The position numbers and the translations under genes are program-made. Of a stretch of DNA of 64,000 nt, positions 1 to 7,926 are shown one piece after another. Origin of the DNA: Bog-756 sp963699345 (GTDB taxonomy: Bacteria > Actinomycetota > Acidimicrobiia > Acidimicrobiales > RAAP-2); NCBI GenBank assembly GCA_963699345.1, contig CAVOTL010000005.1, positions 620,001 through 684,000 on the forward strand, given 5' to 3'. The notes beneath the pieces were generated by a model, which saw nothing but the letters and a program-made list of their open reading frames with translations, did not search any database and had not been told where the DNA came from. Within the stretch, counting starts at the first letter, position 1. Each line of letters starts with the position of its first letter.

Positions 1-804
1 CACGCGTCGGTCCGCCGCCGGAGCGACCCTCCGGGCCGCCGAGCCGTCGCCCCGGGCGGGGGCCGCCCGCCGGTCGAGGGCCGCGGTGACCACCAGCGTC
101 GACCCGGCCACGGCGCCGACGGCCACCACCAGGGGCAGGGTCGAGATGTTGGTCTGCACCACGAACGATCCGACCAGCACGGCGCCCACCAGCGAGAGCG
201 GTGACCGGTCCATGGCTCCCGCGCCCAACAGGGTGAACAGGAGCAACGGGAAGATGACCACCATCGGGTTCCACGGGCTGACCAGCCCGCCGAGCGGCGA
301 CTCCGAGTAGGCGACGGCGGGGTAGCCCACCACGGCCATCACCGCGGCCAGCCAGCCGACCCAGATCGCGGCCCACAGGGTGCGGGCCGGGGACGAGGTG
401 CGCCGGCGCACCACCTCCAGGCAGGCCAGCGCGGCCAGGGCGTTGATCAGGGTCGCCCCGACGAACAGGGAGCGGGCCCCGGAGCCGAGCAGGCGGTAGA
501 CCAGCGAGAGGAGGTAGAAGTAGGTCGGCCCCGGGTGGTTCCACCCGTTGTGGTCGAAGACGCCGACCTGTTGCCTCCACTCGAGCGCCCGCCGGGTGTG
601 GAGGTCGATCAGGGCCAGGTCGTCGGCCAGGGTCACGTGGGCGTCCGAGGCGGCCAGCAGTCGGACGACGGCCACCGCGAAGGGGACGGCGACGACCCCG
701 AAGGCCAGGATGGTCAGCCACGACGAGGGCGGCACCAGGCCGGCCCCTCCGGATCCCTCCGAACCCCTGACGGGTCCCGGGACCTGGTCGGAGTCGGGAT
801 CCAT
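1..804 (-). CDS. GT-C-like multi-pass membrane protein, C-terminus cut by window edge
   Basis: About 268 N-terminal residues are visible and the frame stays open to the window edge. A cytosolic Pro/Gly-rich start of about 28 residues is followed by a membrane segment (about residues 29-50). Then comes a loop with an Asp pair (D61, D62) and the pattern HNGWNHPGPTYFYLL (about 85-99), followed by more hydrophobic segments. This layout, an acidic first loop plus W-N-H-P-G-P, is typical of uncharacterised actinobacterial GT-C-fold membrane proteins that use polyprenyl-phosphate sugars. Transferase activity is inferred from the family, not shown. The ATG sits 9 bases after a TAGGAT hexamer and has no Shine-Dalgarno sequence, so the mRNA may be leaderless. 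Confidence 0.7.
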   Translation of the reverse strand, partial: MDPDSDQVPGPVRGSEGSGGAGLVPPSSWLTILAFGVVAVPFAVAVVRLLAASDAHVTLADDLALIDLHTRRALEWRQQVGVFDHNGWNHPGPTYFYLLSLVYRLLGSGARSLFVGATLINALAALACLEVVRRRTSSPARTLWAAIWVGWLAAVMAVVGYPAVAYSESPLGGLVSPWNPMVVIFPLLLFTLLGAGAMDRSPLSLVGAVLVGSFVVQTNISTLPLVVAVGAVAGSTLVVTAALDRRAAPARGDGSAARRVAPAADRRV

Positions 805-813
805 GGAACGACG

Positions 814-819
814 ATCCTA
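814..819 (-). promoter_or_regulatory. -10 hexamer TAGGAT, leaderless-type
   Basis: TANNNT hexamer on the minus strand, 9 bases before the ATG at 804, with no ribosome binding site between. Transcription would start at or within two bases of the start codon. Confidence 0.45.
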
Positions 820-877
820 CGGTACGGGTCGGGCCGATGGGGGGTGGCGCGGCCCCGGCGTTCGGGGCCCCCGACGG

Positions 878-1252
878 TCAGAGGCTGGGGACGTAGCCCC
901 CTCGGCCCATCGACTCGCTCACGAACGGGTCGACGCTGTCGTCGACCCCGCCGGCGACCTCGGTGACCCAGTCCAGGCGATCGCGCAGGATCCGCTCGAC
1001 GCCGCCCTGGAGGGTCGACGAGCTGATGGCGCAGGAACTGCATGCCCCCTGCAGCTGGACCTCGACGACCCCGGTCACCACGTCGGCGCTGATCAGGGCC
1101 AGATCGCCCCCGTCGGCCTGCACCGCCGGTCGCATCAGCTCGATGATCGAGTTGAGGGCGGCGAGTCGGGCGCCGCGCTCCTCGTCGGACAGCTCGGGCG
1201 CGGCCGCACCCGGCTCCGCGTCGTCGGCTGGCGGGGTGGCGTCGGTGTCCAC
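878..1252 (-). CDS. NifU-like C-terminal domain Fe-S scaffold protein
   Basis: A 124-residue protein made of an acidic, Pro/Ala-rich N-terminal 25 residues and one NifU C-terminal domain. The domain runs from about residue 30, contains RPAVQADGGDLAL (about 41-53), and has the C71-x-x-C74 pair (GACSSCAIS) expected to hold a 4Fe-4S cluster. Family members deliver Fe-S clusters to apoproteins. The start is GTG at 1252, preceded by GGGGGAAGG, which is a better start than any upstream codon because the upstream frame is low-complexity. It is transcribed divergently from the oxidoreductase at 1440. There are no isc/suf genes nearby, so it is a stand-alone carrier. Confidence 0.85.
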   Translation of the reverse strand: MDTDATPPADDAEPGAAAPELSDEERGARLAALNSIIELMRPAVQADGGDLALISADVVTGVVEVQLQGACSSCAISSSTLQGGVERILRDRLDWVTEVAGGVDDSVDPFVSESMGRGGYVPSL

Positions 1253-1428
1253 GGTCGTCGTCCTTCCCCCGGTCCGCAGGACCGGCACGGGTGGATGGTC
1301 CCCCCGCTGACCCCCATTCTGCCGTGTCCGCCCGCCACCCCGTACATCGCCGGACCGTCGTCGCCCCGACCGGCCGTCACCCCTCCCGCAGGGCCCGGCC
1401 GATGGCCGCGATCCCGAGGGCACAGGGG

Positions 1429-1434
1429 TACCAT
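1429..1434 (+). promoter_or_regulatory. -10 hexamer TACCAT, leaderless-type
   Basis: TANNNT hexamer ending 5 bases before the GTG at 1440. No Shine-Dalgarno sequence is present. Confidence 0.4.
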
Positions 1435-1439
1435 GCAGT

Positions 1440-2441
1440 GTGCCCCCGGTACGACCCACCGCCCCCCTCGGGCCGATCGGCCTGATCCTCCCCACCTTCG
1501 TGCAGCACACCGTGCCGGCGTGGGCGGAGCCGCCGGACGGGCCCCCGAACGACGCCGACCCGCTGCGCGAGCTGGCCGACCTCTGCCGACGCGCCGAAGC
1601 GGCCGGCGCCGATGCGCTCTGGGCGTGTGACCACCTGTTCTGGCACGGCCCCTGCCTCGAGTGCCTGCTCGTCCTCACCGTGGCGGCCACGGTGACCGAA
1701 CGCGCCGCCCTCGGCACCTGCGTGATCCAGCTCCCCCTCCGCCGGGCGGTGGCGGTGGCCAAGCAGGCCGCCACCCTCCAGACCCTCAGCCGCGGCCGGC
1801 TGATCCTCGGCGTCGGCGTCGGCAGCCACCCGGGCGAGTACGAGCAGGTCGGTGCGGCGTACCACTCACGGGGCCACGACCTCGACACGGCCATCGGTGA
1901 ACTCCACCGTTCGTGGCGTTCCGGTCACGGTGCCGCCCACGGCGACACCGGCTCGTCGGACCCCACCGAGCGGTACCTCCAGCTGCCGGCACCGGCCACC
2001 GTCCCGGTCTGGGTCGGCGGATCGTCCGAGGCGGCCCTGCGCCGGGCGGCCACGCGGGCCGACGGCTGGATGCCCCTCTTCCTCGACGTCGACCAGTACG
2101 GCGACGCCGTCGAGCGTCTGGCCAAGGAGGTGGACACGGCCGGTCGGCCGCCGGGGTCGGTGACACCGGCCATGGTGCTGTTCGTCTCGCTCGACGACGA
2201 CCGCGACCGGGGTGTGGCCGCCGGAACCCGGTGGATGGGCTCGCTCTACGGGCTCCCGCCCAAGGCCTTCGAGCGTCACCTCGTCGCCGGCACGGCCGAC
2301 GAGGTCGCCGCCCGGGTGGCCCAGTACCGTGCCGTCGGGGCCGAGCACGTGGCCGTGTACGTCACCGACGACGAGCCCATCGACCAGTTCAACCGCCTCG
2401 TGGCGGCGCTGCCCGCCGCCGGCGTCCCGACCGGACGCTGA
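1440..2441 (+). CDS. LLM-class (luciferase-like) F420- or flavin-dependent oxidoreductase
   Basis: A 333-residue TIM-barrel protein of the bacterial luciferase-like monooxygenase family. Typical elements are an early LGPIGLILPTF strand, LWACDHLF (about 60-67), a central LGTCVIQLPLRRAVAVAKQ stretch followed by LSRGRLILGVGVG, and late WVGGSSEAALRRAATRADGW. The last two are the hallmark G-R-x-x-L-G-x-G-x-G and G-G-x-S-x-A-A-x-R-R-A segments. Actinobacterial members mostly use F420; the cofactor is inferred from the lineage. The GTG start follows a TACCAT hexamer directly. It lies 20 bases upstream of a thiolase gene on the same strand, so co-transcription and a role in lipid or acyl metabolism are possible. 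The substrate is unknown. Confidence 0.85.
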   Translation: MPPVRPTAPLGPIGLILPTFVQHTVPAWAEPPDGPPNDADPLRELADLCRRAEAAGADALWACDHLFWHGPCLECLLVLTVAATVTERAALGTCVIQLPLRRAVAVAKQAATLQTLSRGRLILGVGVGSHPGEYEQVGAAYHSRGHDLDTAIGELHRSWRSGHGAAHGDTGSSDPTERYLQLPAPATVPVWVGGSSEAALRRAATRADGWMPLFLDVDQYGDAVERLAKEVDTAGRPPGSVTPAMVLFVSLDDDRDRGVAAGTRWMGSLYGLPPKAFERHLVAGTADEVAARVAQYRAVGAEHVAVYVTDDEPIDQFNRLVAALPAAGVPTGR

Positions 2442-2461
2442 ACGGCAGAGACCGAGGACCC

Positions 2462-3643
2462 ATGGACCGCACCGCACGTATCGTCGGCACCGCCACCACC
2501 CCCATGCAACGCCGGGACCTGACCATCGAGGTCATGTCCCACCAGGTCGTCGACCACGCCCTGTCCGACGCCGGGCTCACGCCCGACCAGGTCGACCTGG
2601 TCGTGTTCGGCAACGCCACGGCCGGACGCCTGCTCAACCAGGCCTGCATCCGCGGCCAGAGCTTCCTGCTCGACGCGGGCCTGCGCAACGCGGGCATCAT
2701 CAACGTCGACAATTCGTGCGCCGGCGGCGCCTCCGCGCTCCACCTCGCCACCCTCGCCACCCAGGGTGGGGCCGGGACGGTGCTGGCCGTCGGCGTGGAG
2801 AAGATGTGGACGGGGCACCGCATGGAGACGCTGGCCGGCATCGAGGACGGGGTACCCGAGGTCGACCGCCACTTCATGCACGGCAACTGGGAGAACCCGT
2901 CGGGTTCGGTACTGATGGCCCTCAACGCCAAGTGGACGGTCGAACACATGGAGCAGTGGGGCACCACCGTCGAACAGATCGCGGCCGCCGCCGTCAAGGC
3001 CCGGCGCCACGGGGCCCTCAACCCCAACGCCCAGTTCCAGAGCGAGGTCACCCTCGCCGAGGTGCTCGACTCCTCCCCCATCGTTCCGCCGCTGACCCGG
3101 CTCATGTGCTCGTCGTTCACCGACGGCGCCGCCGCCGTCGTCCTCTCCCTCGAACCGCGGCCGGGGGCACCCCGGATCCTGTCCACCACGGTGCGGTCGG
3201 GCAACGGCGACATCGACTACCACGACCGGCTGGCCGAGACGGCCGCCGCCGCTTGGGACGCGTCGGGCGTGGACCCGGACGACGTCGACGTGGTCGAGCT
3301 GCACGACGCCACCAGCGCCGAGGAGATCTGCGCCCTCGAGGCCCTCGGCTTCTACAAGCCCGGAGACGCCGGCTCGGCGACGGCCGCCGGCGACACCACC
3401 CTCGGGGGCCGGGGGGTGACCGTCAACACGAGCGGCGGCCTCGTCAGCCGGGGTCATCCGCTCGGGGCCACCGGCATCGCCCAGGTCGTGGAACTGACCG
3501 CCCAGCTGCGCGACGAGGCGGGTCCGCGCCAGGTCGAGGGGGCCCGGGTGGCCGTGTCGGCCAATACCGGTGGCATGATCGGGTCCCATGCAGGCACCAC
3601 TGACGCGGCATTCATCGGTATCCACGTCCTCGAGGCGGGCTGA
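2462..3643 (+). CDS. Thiolase-family protein (SCP2/SCPx-like)
   Basis: A 393-residue thiolase fold. The nucleophile is C86 in NSCAGGASALH. H281 lies in VELHDATSAEE, and H332 in GLVSRGHPLGATG is the usual C-terminal motif. Where classical beta-ketothiolases carry a second cysteine (C-x-G-G), this protein has S-A-N-T-G-G-M (about 366-372). That puts it with the SCP2/SCPx-like thiolases, which may lack reversible acetyl transfer chemistry. The ATG is preceded by GAGGACCC. FabH follows three bases after the stop, suggesting one operon making or breaking a beta-ketoacyl product. The exact substrate cannot be read from the sequence. Confidence 0.85.
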   Translation: MDRTARIVGTATTPMQRRDLTIEVMSHQVVDHALSDAGLTPDQVDLVVFGNATAGRLLNQACIRGQSFLLDAGLRNAGIINVDNSCAGGASALHLATLATQGGAGTVLAVGVEKMWTGHRMETLAGIEDGVPEVDRHFMHGNWENPSGSVLMALNAKWTVEHMEQWGTTVEQIAAAAVKARRHGALNPNAQFQSEVTLAEVLDSSPIVPPLTRLMCSSFTDGAAAVVLSLEPRPGAPRILSTTVRSGNGDIDYHDRLAETAAAAWDASGVDPDDVDVVELHDATSAEEICALEALGFYKPGDAGSATAAGDTTLGGRGVTVNTSGGLVSRGHPLGATGIAQVVELTAQLRDEAGPRQVEGARVAVSANTGGMIGSHAGTTDAAFIGIHVLEAG

Positions 3644-3646
3644 GGC

Positions 3647-4579
3647 GTGATCGGACGGGGAGGCGTGATCACCGGGTACGGCATCGCCGTGCCCGACAAG
3701 GTCGTCACCAACGACGACCTCTCCCTGACCCTCGACACCAACGACGCCTGGATCCGGGAGCGGACCGGCATCCGCGAGCGCCGGATCGGTGGGACCACGT
3801 CGGGGCTGGCCATCGAAGCGGGCCTGGCCGCCCTCGAGCGGGCCGGCCGGCGACCGGACGAGATCGACGCGGTCATCCTGGCCACGACGACGCCGGACCA
3901 GATCGTGCCGGGCACGTCGGCGACCGTGCAGGACGGGATCGGAATCACCGGCGGTGCCTTCGACGTCAACGCCGCCTGCTCGGGCTTCGTCTACGCGCTG
4001 ACGGTGGCCCACGGCCTCATCGCCGTCGGGGCGGAGCGACTGCTGGTGATCGGGTCCGAGACCCTCTCCCGGATCACCGACTGGGACGAACGCTCGGTCT
4101 CCATCCTGGTGGGCGACGGCGCCGGGGCCGTCGTGCTCGAGGCCGTGGACGGTCCGGGCCAGCTGCTCAGCTACGTGCTCGGGGCCGACGGGTCGCTGCG
4201 GCACCTGCTCAAGTGCGACCACGGCGGGTATCTCTACATGAACGGCAAGGAGATCTTCCGCAAGGCGGTCGGGGCGGTCGTCGACTCGTCCCGCCAGGCC
4301 ATCGCCGAGGCCGGCCTCACCCCGGACCAGATCGACCTCGTGGTCCCCCACCAGGCCAACCTGCGCATCATCAGCGCCGCCTGCCAGCGGCTCGACATCC
4401 CCGAGGAGAAGGCCGTGGTCGTCATCGACCGCTACGGCAACACCTCGTCGGCCTCGATCCCCCTGGCCCTGGCCGACGCCCTCGACACCGATCGGCTGAA
4501 GCCCGGCGACCATGTGCTCCTGACCGGTTTCGGGGGCGGGATGACGTGGGCCAGCGCCGTCCTCAAGTGGGGCGGCTGA
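3647..4579 (+). CDS. Beta-ketoacyl-ACP synthase III (FabH family)
   Basis: A 310-residue FabH-type condensing enzyme. The catalytic triad is complete: C111 in NAACSGFVYAL, H235 in VVPHQANLR and N265 in YGNTSSASIPLAL. The N-terminal TGYGIAVPDKVVTNDDL and WIRERTGIRERRI segments are diagnostic. The family joins an acyl-CoA starter to malonyl-ACP. Two GTG starts are possible, 3647 and 3665; the second is directly preceded by GGGGAGGC and would shorten the protein by six residues. It sits three bases after the thiolase, which implies joint expression. A role beyond primary fatty-acid initiation, such as polyketide-like or hydrocarbon synthesis, cannot be excluded. Confidence 0.9.
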   Translation: MIGRGGVITGYGIAVPDKVVTNDDLSLTLDTNDAWIRERTGIRERRIGGTTSGLAIEAGLAALERAGRRPDEIDAVILATTTPDQIVPGTSATVQDGIGITGGAFDVNAACSGFVYALTVAHGLIAVGAERLLVIGSETLSRITDWDERSVSILVGDGAGAVVLEAVDGPGQLLSYVLGADGSLRHLLKCDHGGYLYMNGKEIFRKAVGAVVDSSRQAIAEAGLTPDQIDLVVPHQANLRIISAACQRLDIPEEKAVVVIDRYGNTSSASIPLALADALDTDRLKPGDHVLLTGFGGGMTWASAVLKWGG

Positions 4580-4596
4580 CGGCCGATGCAAGGAGC

Positions 4597-5511
4597 ATGA
4601 CCAACACGTCTGCCGTCGCGCCCTCGCTCGTCGTCCTGGCGGCCGGGATGGCCCGCCGCTACGGCGGCTGCAAGCCGCTCGCGCCGATCGGCCCCCGGGG
4701 GGAGGCCGTCCTGGACCTGCTGGTCGGCGACGCCGTCCGGGCCGGGTTCGGCCGGGTCGTGCTCGTCCTCCACCCCGAGACGGGCCCGGCCATCCGCTAC
4801 CACGTCGAGCAGTGCTGGCCCGGCTCCGTCGACGTCGGGTTCGCCGTGCAGCGTCTGCCGCTCGGCACCGTGCACGCGGTGCTGGCCGCGGAGGAGGCAC
4901 TGGCCGGAACGGCGTCCTTCGCCGTGTGCAACGCCGATGACGTCTACGGCGAGGTGGCGATGGGCATGCTGGCCGATCAGCTCCGGACGTCGGCCGCCGA
5001 GCACGTCCTGGTCGGCTACGAGCTGCACTCCACGGTGGCCACCGACGATCCGGTGACGCGGGGGATCTGCACGGTGGGACCGGACGGGCTGCTCGTCTCC
5101 CTCGACGAGCGGCGCAAGGTCCACACCGACGGGGACGGGTTCGCGTCCGACGACGGGCTGGAGCCCCGCGAGCTGGCTGGCGACCTGGCGACCTCGGTGA
5201 ACCTGTGGGGATTCCAGTCGGACATCTGGAAGGTGTTCCACACCGCCATGGACGGATCCGGCCTCGACGAGGAGGCCCTGCTGGCCGACGTGGCGGCGGG
5301 CGCTGAGGTTCCGAAGGCCGAGGTCCTGCTCCCCGAGGTGATCTCGACCATGGTGGCCGAAGGGGACGGACTGCCGGTCCGGGTGCTGACCACCGACACC
5401 AGGCTCGTCGGGGTCACCCACGCCGCCGATCTCCCGATCGTCGGCGCCGAGTTGTCCCGCCAGGTGGCCTGGGGCGTGCGCCCGGCCAACGCCTGGGACG
5501 GCGTCGGCTGA
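4597..5511 (+). CDS. NTP_transferase-family nucleotidyltransferase
   Basis: A 304-residue protein with the nucleotidyltransferase N-terminus VVLAAGMARRYGGCKPLAP (about 11-29), where G-x-x-x-R-Y-G-G-x-K binds the nucleotide. ILD/VLDLLVGDAVRAGFGRVV and an internal NADDVYGE (metal-binding Asp region) follow. This resembles sugar-1-phosphate nucleotidyltransferase-like proteins that activate a sugar or sugar alcohol with NTP. The start ATG directly follows AAGGAGC. It sits 17 bases after fabH on the same strand. Given the glycan genes that follow, provision of an activated sugar is plausible, but neither the base nor the sugar can be deduced. Confidence 0.8.
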   Translation: MTNTSAVAPSLVVLAAGMARRYGGCKPLAPIGPRGEAVLDLLVGDAVRAGFGRVVLVLHPETGPAIRYHVEQCWPGSVDVGFAVQRLPLGTVHAVLAAEEALAGTASFAVCNADDVYGEVAMGMLADQLRTSAAEHVLVGYELHSTVATDDPVTRGICTVGPDGLLVSLDERRKVHTDGDGFASDDGLEPRELAGDLATSVNLWGFQSDIWKVFHTAMDGSGLDEEALLADVAAGAEVPKAEVLLPEVISTMVAEGDGLPVRVLTTDTRLVGVTHAADLPIVGAELSRQVAWGVRPANAWDGVG

Positions 5512-5523
5512 CCTGACGGCCGC

Positions 5524-5540
5524 GGCCGGCACCACCGGCC
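5524..5540. terminator. GC-rich hairpin between convergent genes
   Basis: Six-base perfect stem GGCCGG / CCGGCC around a 5-base loop. It lies just after the nucleotidyltransferase stop and before the end of the opposite gene at 5588. There is no T-tract, as is common in high-GC actinobacteria. Confidence 0.35.
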
Positions 5541-5587
5541 CGGTCGGCCCGGTCGGCCCGGGAGCCGGCCCCGGTCGACCGAAACCC

Positions 5588-5956
5588 CTACTCCTTCGGG
5601 GGCTCCTCCGTCCCACCGAGGAGCGAGCTGGCGTCCTGCGCCGGTGCCGCGGCATCCTGGGCGGACGCCGCGGCGGCCGGCGTGGACGCCGCGGTGGCCG
5701 TCCCCCCGTCAGTGGCGGCGGCCCCGCCCTGGGACCGGGCCCGGTAGAAGATGTAGCCCGCACCGCCGAGGCAGACGATGGCGATCAGGCCCAGGATCGC
5801 CCCCCGCTTGTGGTAGTGGCCACGGCCGTGGTGCTTGCCGGGCACCCAGGACGGCAGTGCGTGGATCGACACCGTCAGATACTCGAAGGCGTAGACGGCG
5901 GCGACCACGCCGACGACGATCAAGACGATGAACCCGATCCGTTGTGCTGTACTCAT
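5588..5956 (-). CDS. Small two-helix membrane protein with Ala-rich tail
   Basis: A 122-residue protein of unknown function. Helix 1 is about residues 6-27 (IGFIVLIVVGVVAAVYAFEYL). A His/Lys/Arg-rich loop (PGKHHGRGHYHKRG) follows, then helix 2 at about residues 53-71, then a soluble Ala/Thr/Pro-rich tail ending in GTEEPPKE. The His-rich loop could bind metal or sit at the membrane surface, but nothing proves it. The ATG lies 7 bases after a TACATT hexamer with no Shine-Dalgarno sequence, which argues for this start and a leaderless mRNA. I recognise no family. Confidence 0.7.
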   Translation of the reverse strand: MSTAQRIGFIVLIVVGVVAAVYAFEYLTVSIHALPSWVPGKHHGRGHYHKRGAILGLIAIVCLGGAGYIFYRARSQGGAAATDGGTATAASTPAAAASAQDAAAPAQDASSLLGGTEEPPKE

Positions 5957-5963
5957 GCAGCGG

Positions 5964-5969
5964 AATGTA
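5964..5969 (-). promoter_or_regulatory. -10 hexamer TACATT, leaderless-type
   Basis: TANNNT hexamer 7 bases before the ATG at 5956 on the minus strand. Confidence 0.5.
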
Positions 5970-6027
5970 GCCAATATGGCGAGCCGATGCGCTCCGTGGG
6001 GCGCTTTCACCGGCACCCACCCACGAC

Positions 6028-6033
6028 TAGGCT
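6028..6033 (+). promoter_or_regulatory. -10 hexamer TAGGCT
   Basis: TANNNT hexamer about 57 bases before the methyltransferase ATG at 6090. The short leader ends in a GGGGGAC ribosome-binding-like stretch. Confidence 0.3.
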
Positions 6034-6089
6034 CACGCCGCCCGGACGGTCGTCCGCGGTCCGAGCCGGGGACGGGGGACGCCACCGTC

Positions 6090-6887
6090 ATGCACACGTC
6101 GAGCTACGAGAAGGTGCGGGCCTTCCGGGACGCCTATCTGGAATCCTCCACCGGACCGGTCCTGTCGGTGCTCGACGTCGGCTCCATGGCCCACAAGGCC
6201 CAGGACACCTACCGGCCGCTGTTCGACGGGCCGCGCTACGCCTTCACCGGACTGGACATCGTCGAGGGGCCGAACGTGGACCTGGTGCCGCGTGACGTCT
6301 TCCACTGGGCGGAGATCCCCGACCGGAGCGTCGACGTGGTCATCTCGGGCCAGGCCTTCGAGCACAACCCGTACTTCTGGGTCACGCTGGCCGAGGTGGC
6401 CCGGGTGCTCGTCCCGGGCGGCCTGACGGCCATCGTCGCCCCGGGAGGGGGCGCCGTGCACCGGTACCCGTTCGACTGCTGGCGGTTCTACCCGGACGCG
6501 TGGCCGGCGGCCTGCGCCTTCGTGGGCCTCGATCTGCTCGAACACGCCATGGAGGACCGGGGGCCGGACCCGCGCATGACGGGCTTCGACTGGCACGACA
6601 ACTTCATGGTGGCCCGGGCGCCCACGTTCGAGGACCCGGTCGCCGAAGCGGCCCACTACGCCCGCCTGGGGGCCATCGCCGCCACCCGCACGGCCATGCC
6701 GTCGGCCGGTCCGGTGGCTCTGCCCGGACCGGCGCTCACCCTCTACGAATCACGGCGCGCGGCGGTCTGCCCCGGTCCGCCGGGGCCTCGGGTGAACCCG
6801 ACGAAGGCGTGGATGCGGGCGATGGCCGCGGACGCCCGGACGCGGGCGAAGGCCGTGGCCGATCGGGTGGCCGAGCGCCGGTCGTGA
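6090..6887 (+). CDS. SAM-dependent methyltransferase (class I)
   Basis: A 265-residue class I methyltransferase. Motif I is degenerate but recognisable as VLDVGSMAHK (about 28-37). The acidic motif II is YAFTGLDIVEGPNVDLV, and the post-II region DVVISGQAFEHNPYFW leads to VARVLVPGGLTAIVAPGGG. Such proteins in polysaccharide clusters methylate sugars or bactoprenol-linked intermediates; the acceptor here is unknown. The C-terminus is basic and Ala/Arg-rich. The chosen ATG follows GGGGGACGCCACCGTC. It is convergent with the FkbM gene, with a hairpin between them. Confidence 0.8.
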   Translation: MHTSSYEKVRAFRDAYLESSTGPVLSVLDVGSMAHKAQDTYRPLFDGPRYAFTGLDIVEGPNVDLVPRDVFHWAEIPDRSVDVVISGQAFEHNPYFWVTLAEVARVLVPGGLTAIVAPGGGAVHRYPFDCWRFYPDAWPAACAFVGLDLLEHAMEDRGPDPRMTGFDWHDNFMVARAPTFEDPVAEAAHYARLGAIAATRTAMPSAGPVALPGPALTLYESRRAAVCPGPPGPRVNPTKAWMRAMAADARTRAKAVADRVAERRS

Positions 6888-6889
6888 CC

Positions 6890-6910
6890 GCCGACGACCC
6901 GTCCGTCGGC
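6890..6910. terminator. Hairpin between convergent methyltransferase genes
   Basis: Perfect 7-base inverted repeat GCCGACG / CGTCGGC with a 7-base loop, beginning two bases after the stop at 6887 and ending before 6933. It could end transcripts from both sides. Confidence 0.45.
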
Positions 6911-6932
6911 CCGCGCCGCCCGGCACAGCCGG

Positions 6933-7712
6933 TCAGGTCGGTCGGAACACGAAGTTGTGGACGTACCGGCGGCTGTAGAGCAGGAGGTTGGCGGCGTACC
7001 CGTGACCGGCCACCCGCACCGACATGGCCTCGGTCGACGGGCGGTCCAACTCGGCGATCGGGCGCCAGGCACCCCGGTACAGGAACTCGCCCCGGTAGGA
7101 ACGATCGTCGAAGAACTGGATGATGTCGTCCATCGGTGCCGGTCGGTCCGGTCGGAGCTCGATCTCCACCAGTACGTTCGGGCGCTCGCGCTCGAGCAGC
7201 CCGCTCGCTCCCTGCAGCACGGAGAACTCGTGTCCCTCGACGTCGATCTTCACGAACCCGACATCACGGAGGTCGAAATCGTCGAGGCGTCCGGTGACCG
7301 CCTCGCGGTGCTTCCATCCACCGTCGGACGGTCCGGGCCGCTCGAGGGAACCCCGACCCTCGGTCCCCGTGCCTCCCGACGGGACCCAGAAGTCCGCCTG
7401 ACCGGCCCGGTCGCTGAGGGCCACCGGGTGGATGGTCACGTTCTGCGGGAGGACGGGCTCGAGTCGGGCCACCAGATCCAGGTTCGGCTCGAACGAATCG
7501 ACCCGCGGGACCCGGCGGGCGAGCCACCACGTCCACGGTCCCCACCACACGCCGATGTCGACCGCCCCGCGCCCGGCGGGAACGAACTCCTCGAGCCGGC
7601 CCAGCTCGGGTTCGAAGAACCGGTACTGCCAGGCGACGGCGGGAACGACGAACCGGACCGGAACGTGGCTCATCACCTTCGAGCTGAATCCAACCTCAGC
7701 CGCTTCGGTCAC
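6933..7712 (-). CDS. FkbM-family methyltransferase
   Basis: A 259-residue FkbM-type O-methyltransferase. Motif I is AVDIGVWWGPWTWWLAR, the acidic strand is VDSFEPNLDLVARLE, and the family signature VGFVKIDVEGHEFSVLQGA lies about two thirds in, followed by NVLVEIELR. FkbM enzymes methylate sugar or polyketide hydroxyls, and many sit in glycan loci. The start is GTG at 7712, with ACGGGGGGTC upstream; the first internal ATG is 13 codons later. Its neighbours are a methyltransferase (convergent) and GT-C proteins, so methylation of a cell-surface sugar is the likely job. Confidence 0.85.
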   Translation of the reverse strand: MTEAAEVGFSSKVMSHVPVRFVVPAVAWQYRFFEPELGRLEEFVPAGRGAVDIGVWWGPWTWWLARRVPRVDSFEPNLDLVARLEPVLPQNVTIHPVALSDRAGQADFWVPSGGTGTEGRGSLERPGPSDGGWKHREAVTGRLDDFDLRDVGFVKIDVEGHEFSVLQGASGLLERERPNVLVEIELRPDRPAPMDDIIQFFDDRSYRGEFLYRGAWRPIAELDRPSTEAMSVRVAGHGYAANLLLYSRRYVHNFVFRPT

Positions 7713-7911
7713 GACCCCCCGTTTCCTCGTCGATGGAGGCAATTCCCCCGTCGACTGTCTAGCAGTGACGACCCCGGGGAGTGGCCACGGACACCACGAC
7801 GGGCGACGGGCCCGGTCGTGCGACCGCGGTGACCGCCCCGGCGACCGGTACCCGGCGCCCCTCCCCCCACCCTCCGGACGGACCGCACCGGGGCGACGCC
7901 GCGGGCATGCG

Positions 7912-7917
7912 TAGACT
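7912..7917 (+). promoter_or_regulatory. -10 hexamer TAGACT, leaderless-type
   Basis: TANNNT hexamer 9 bases before the ATG at 7927. No Shine-Dalgarno sequence lies between. Confidence 0.45.
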
Positions 7918-7926
7918 CGGCCGATC

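Noticed and set aside
2276..4900. Long antisense open frame across the oxidoreductase, thiolase and FabH genes
   Set aside because: High GC removes stops from the opposite strand; its translation is Arg/Gly/Pro/Val-rich with no domain, while the plus strand carries complete conserved enzymes.
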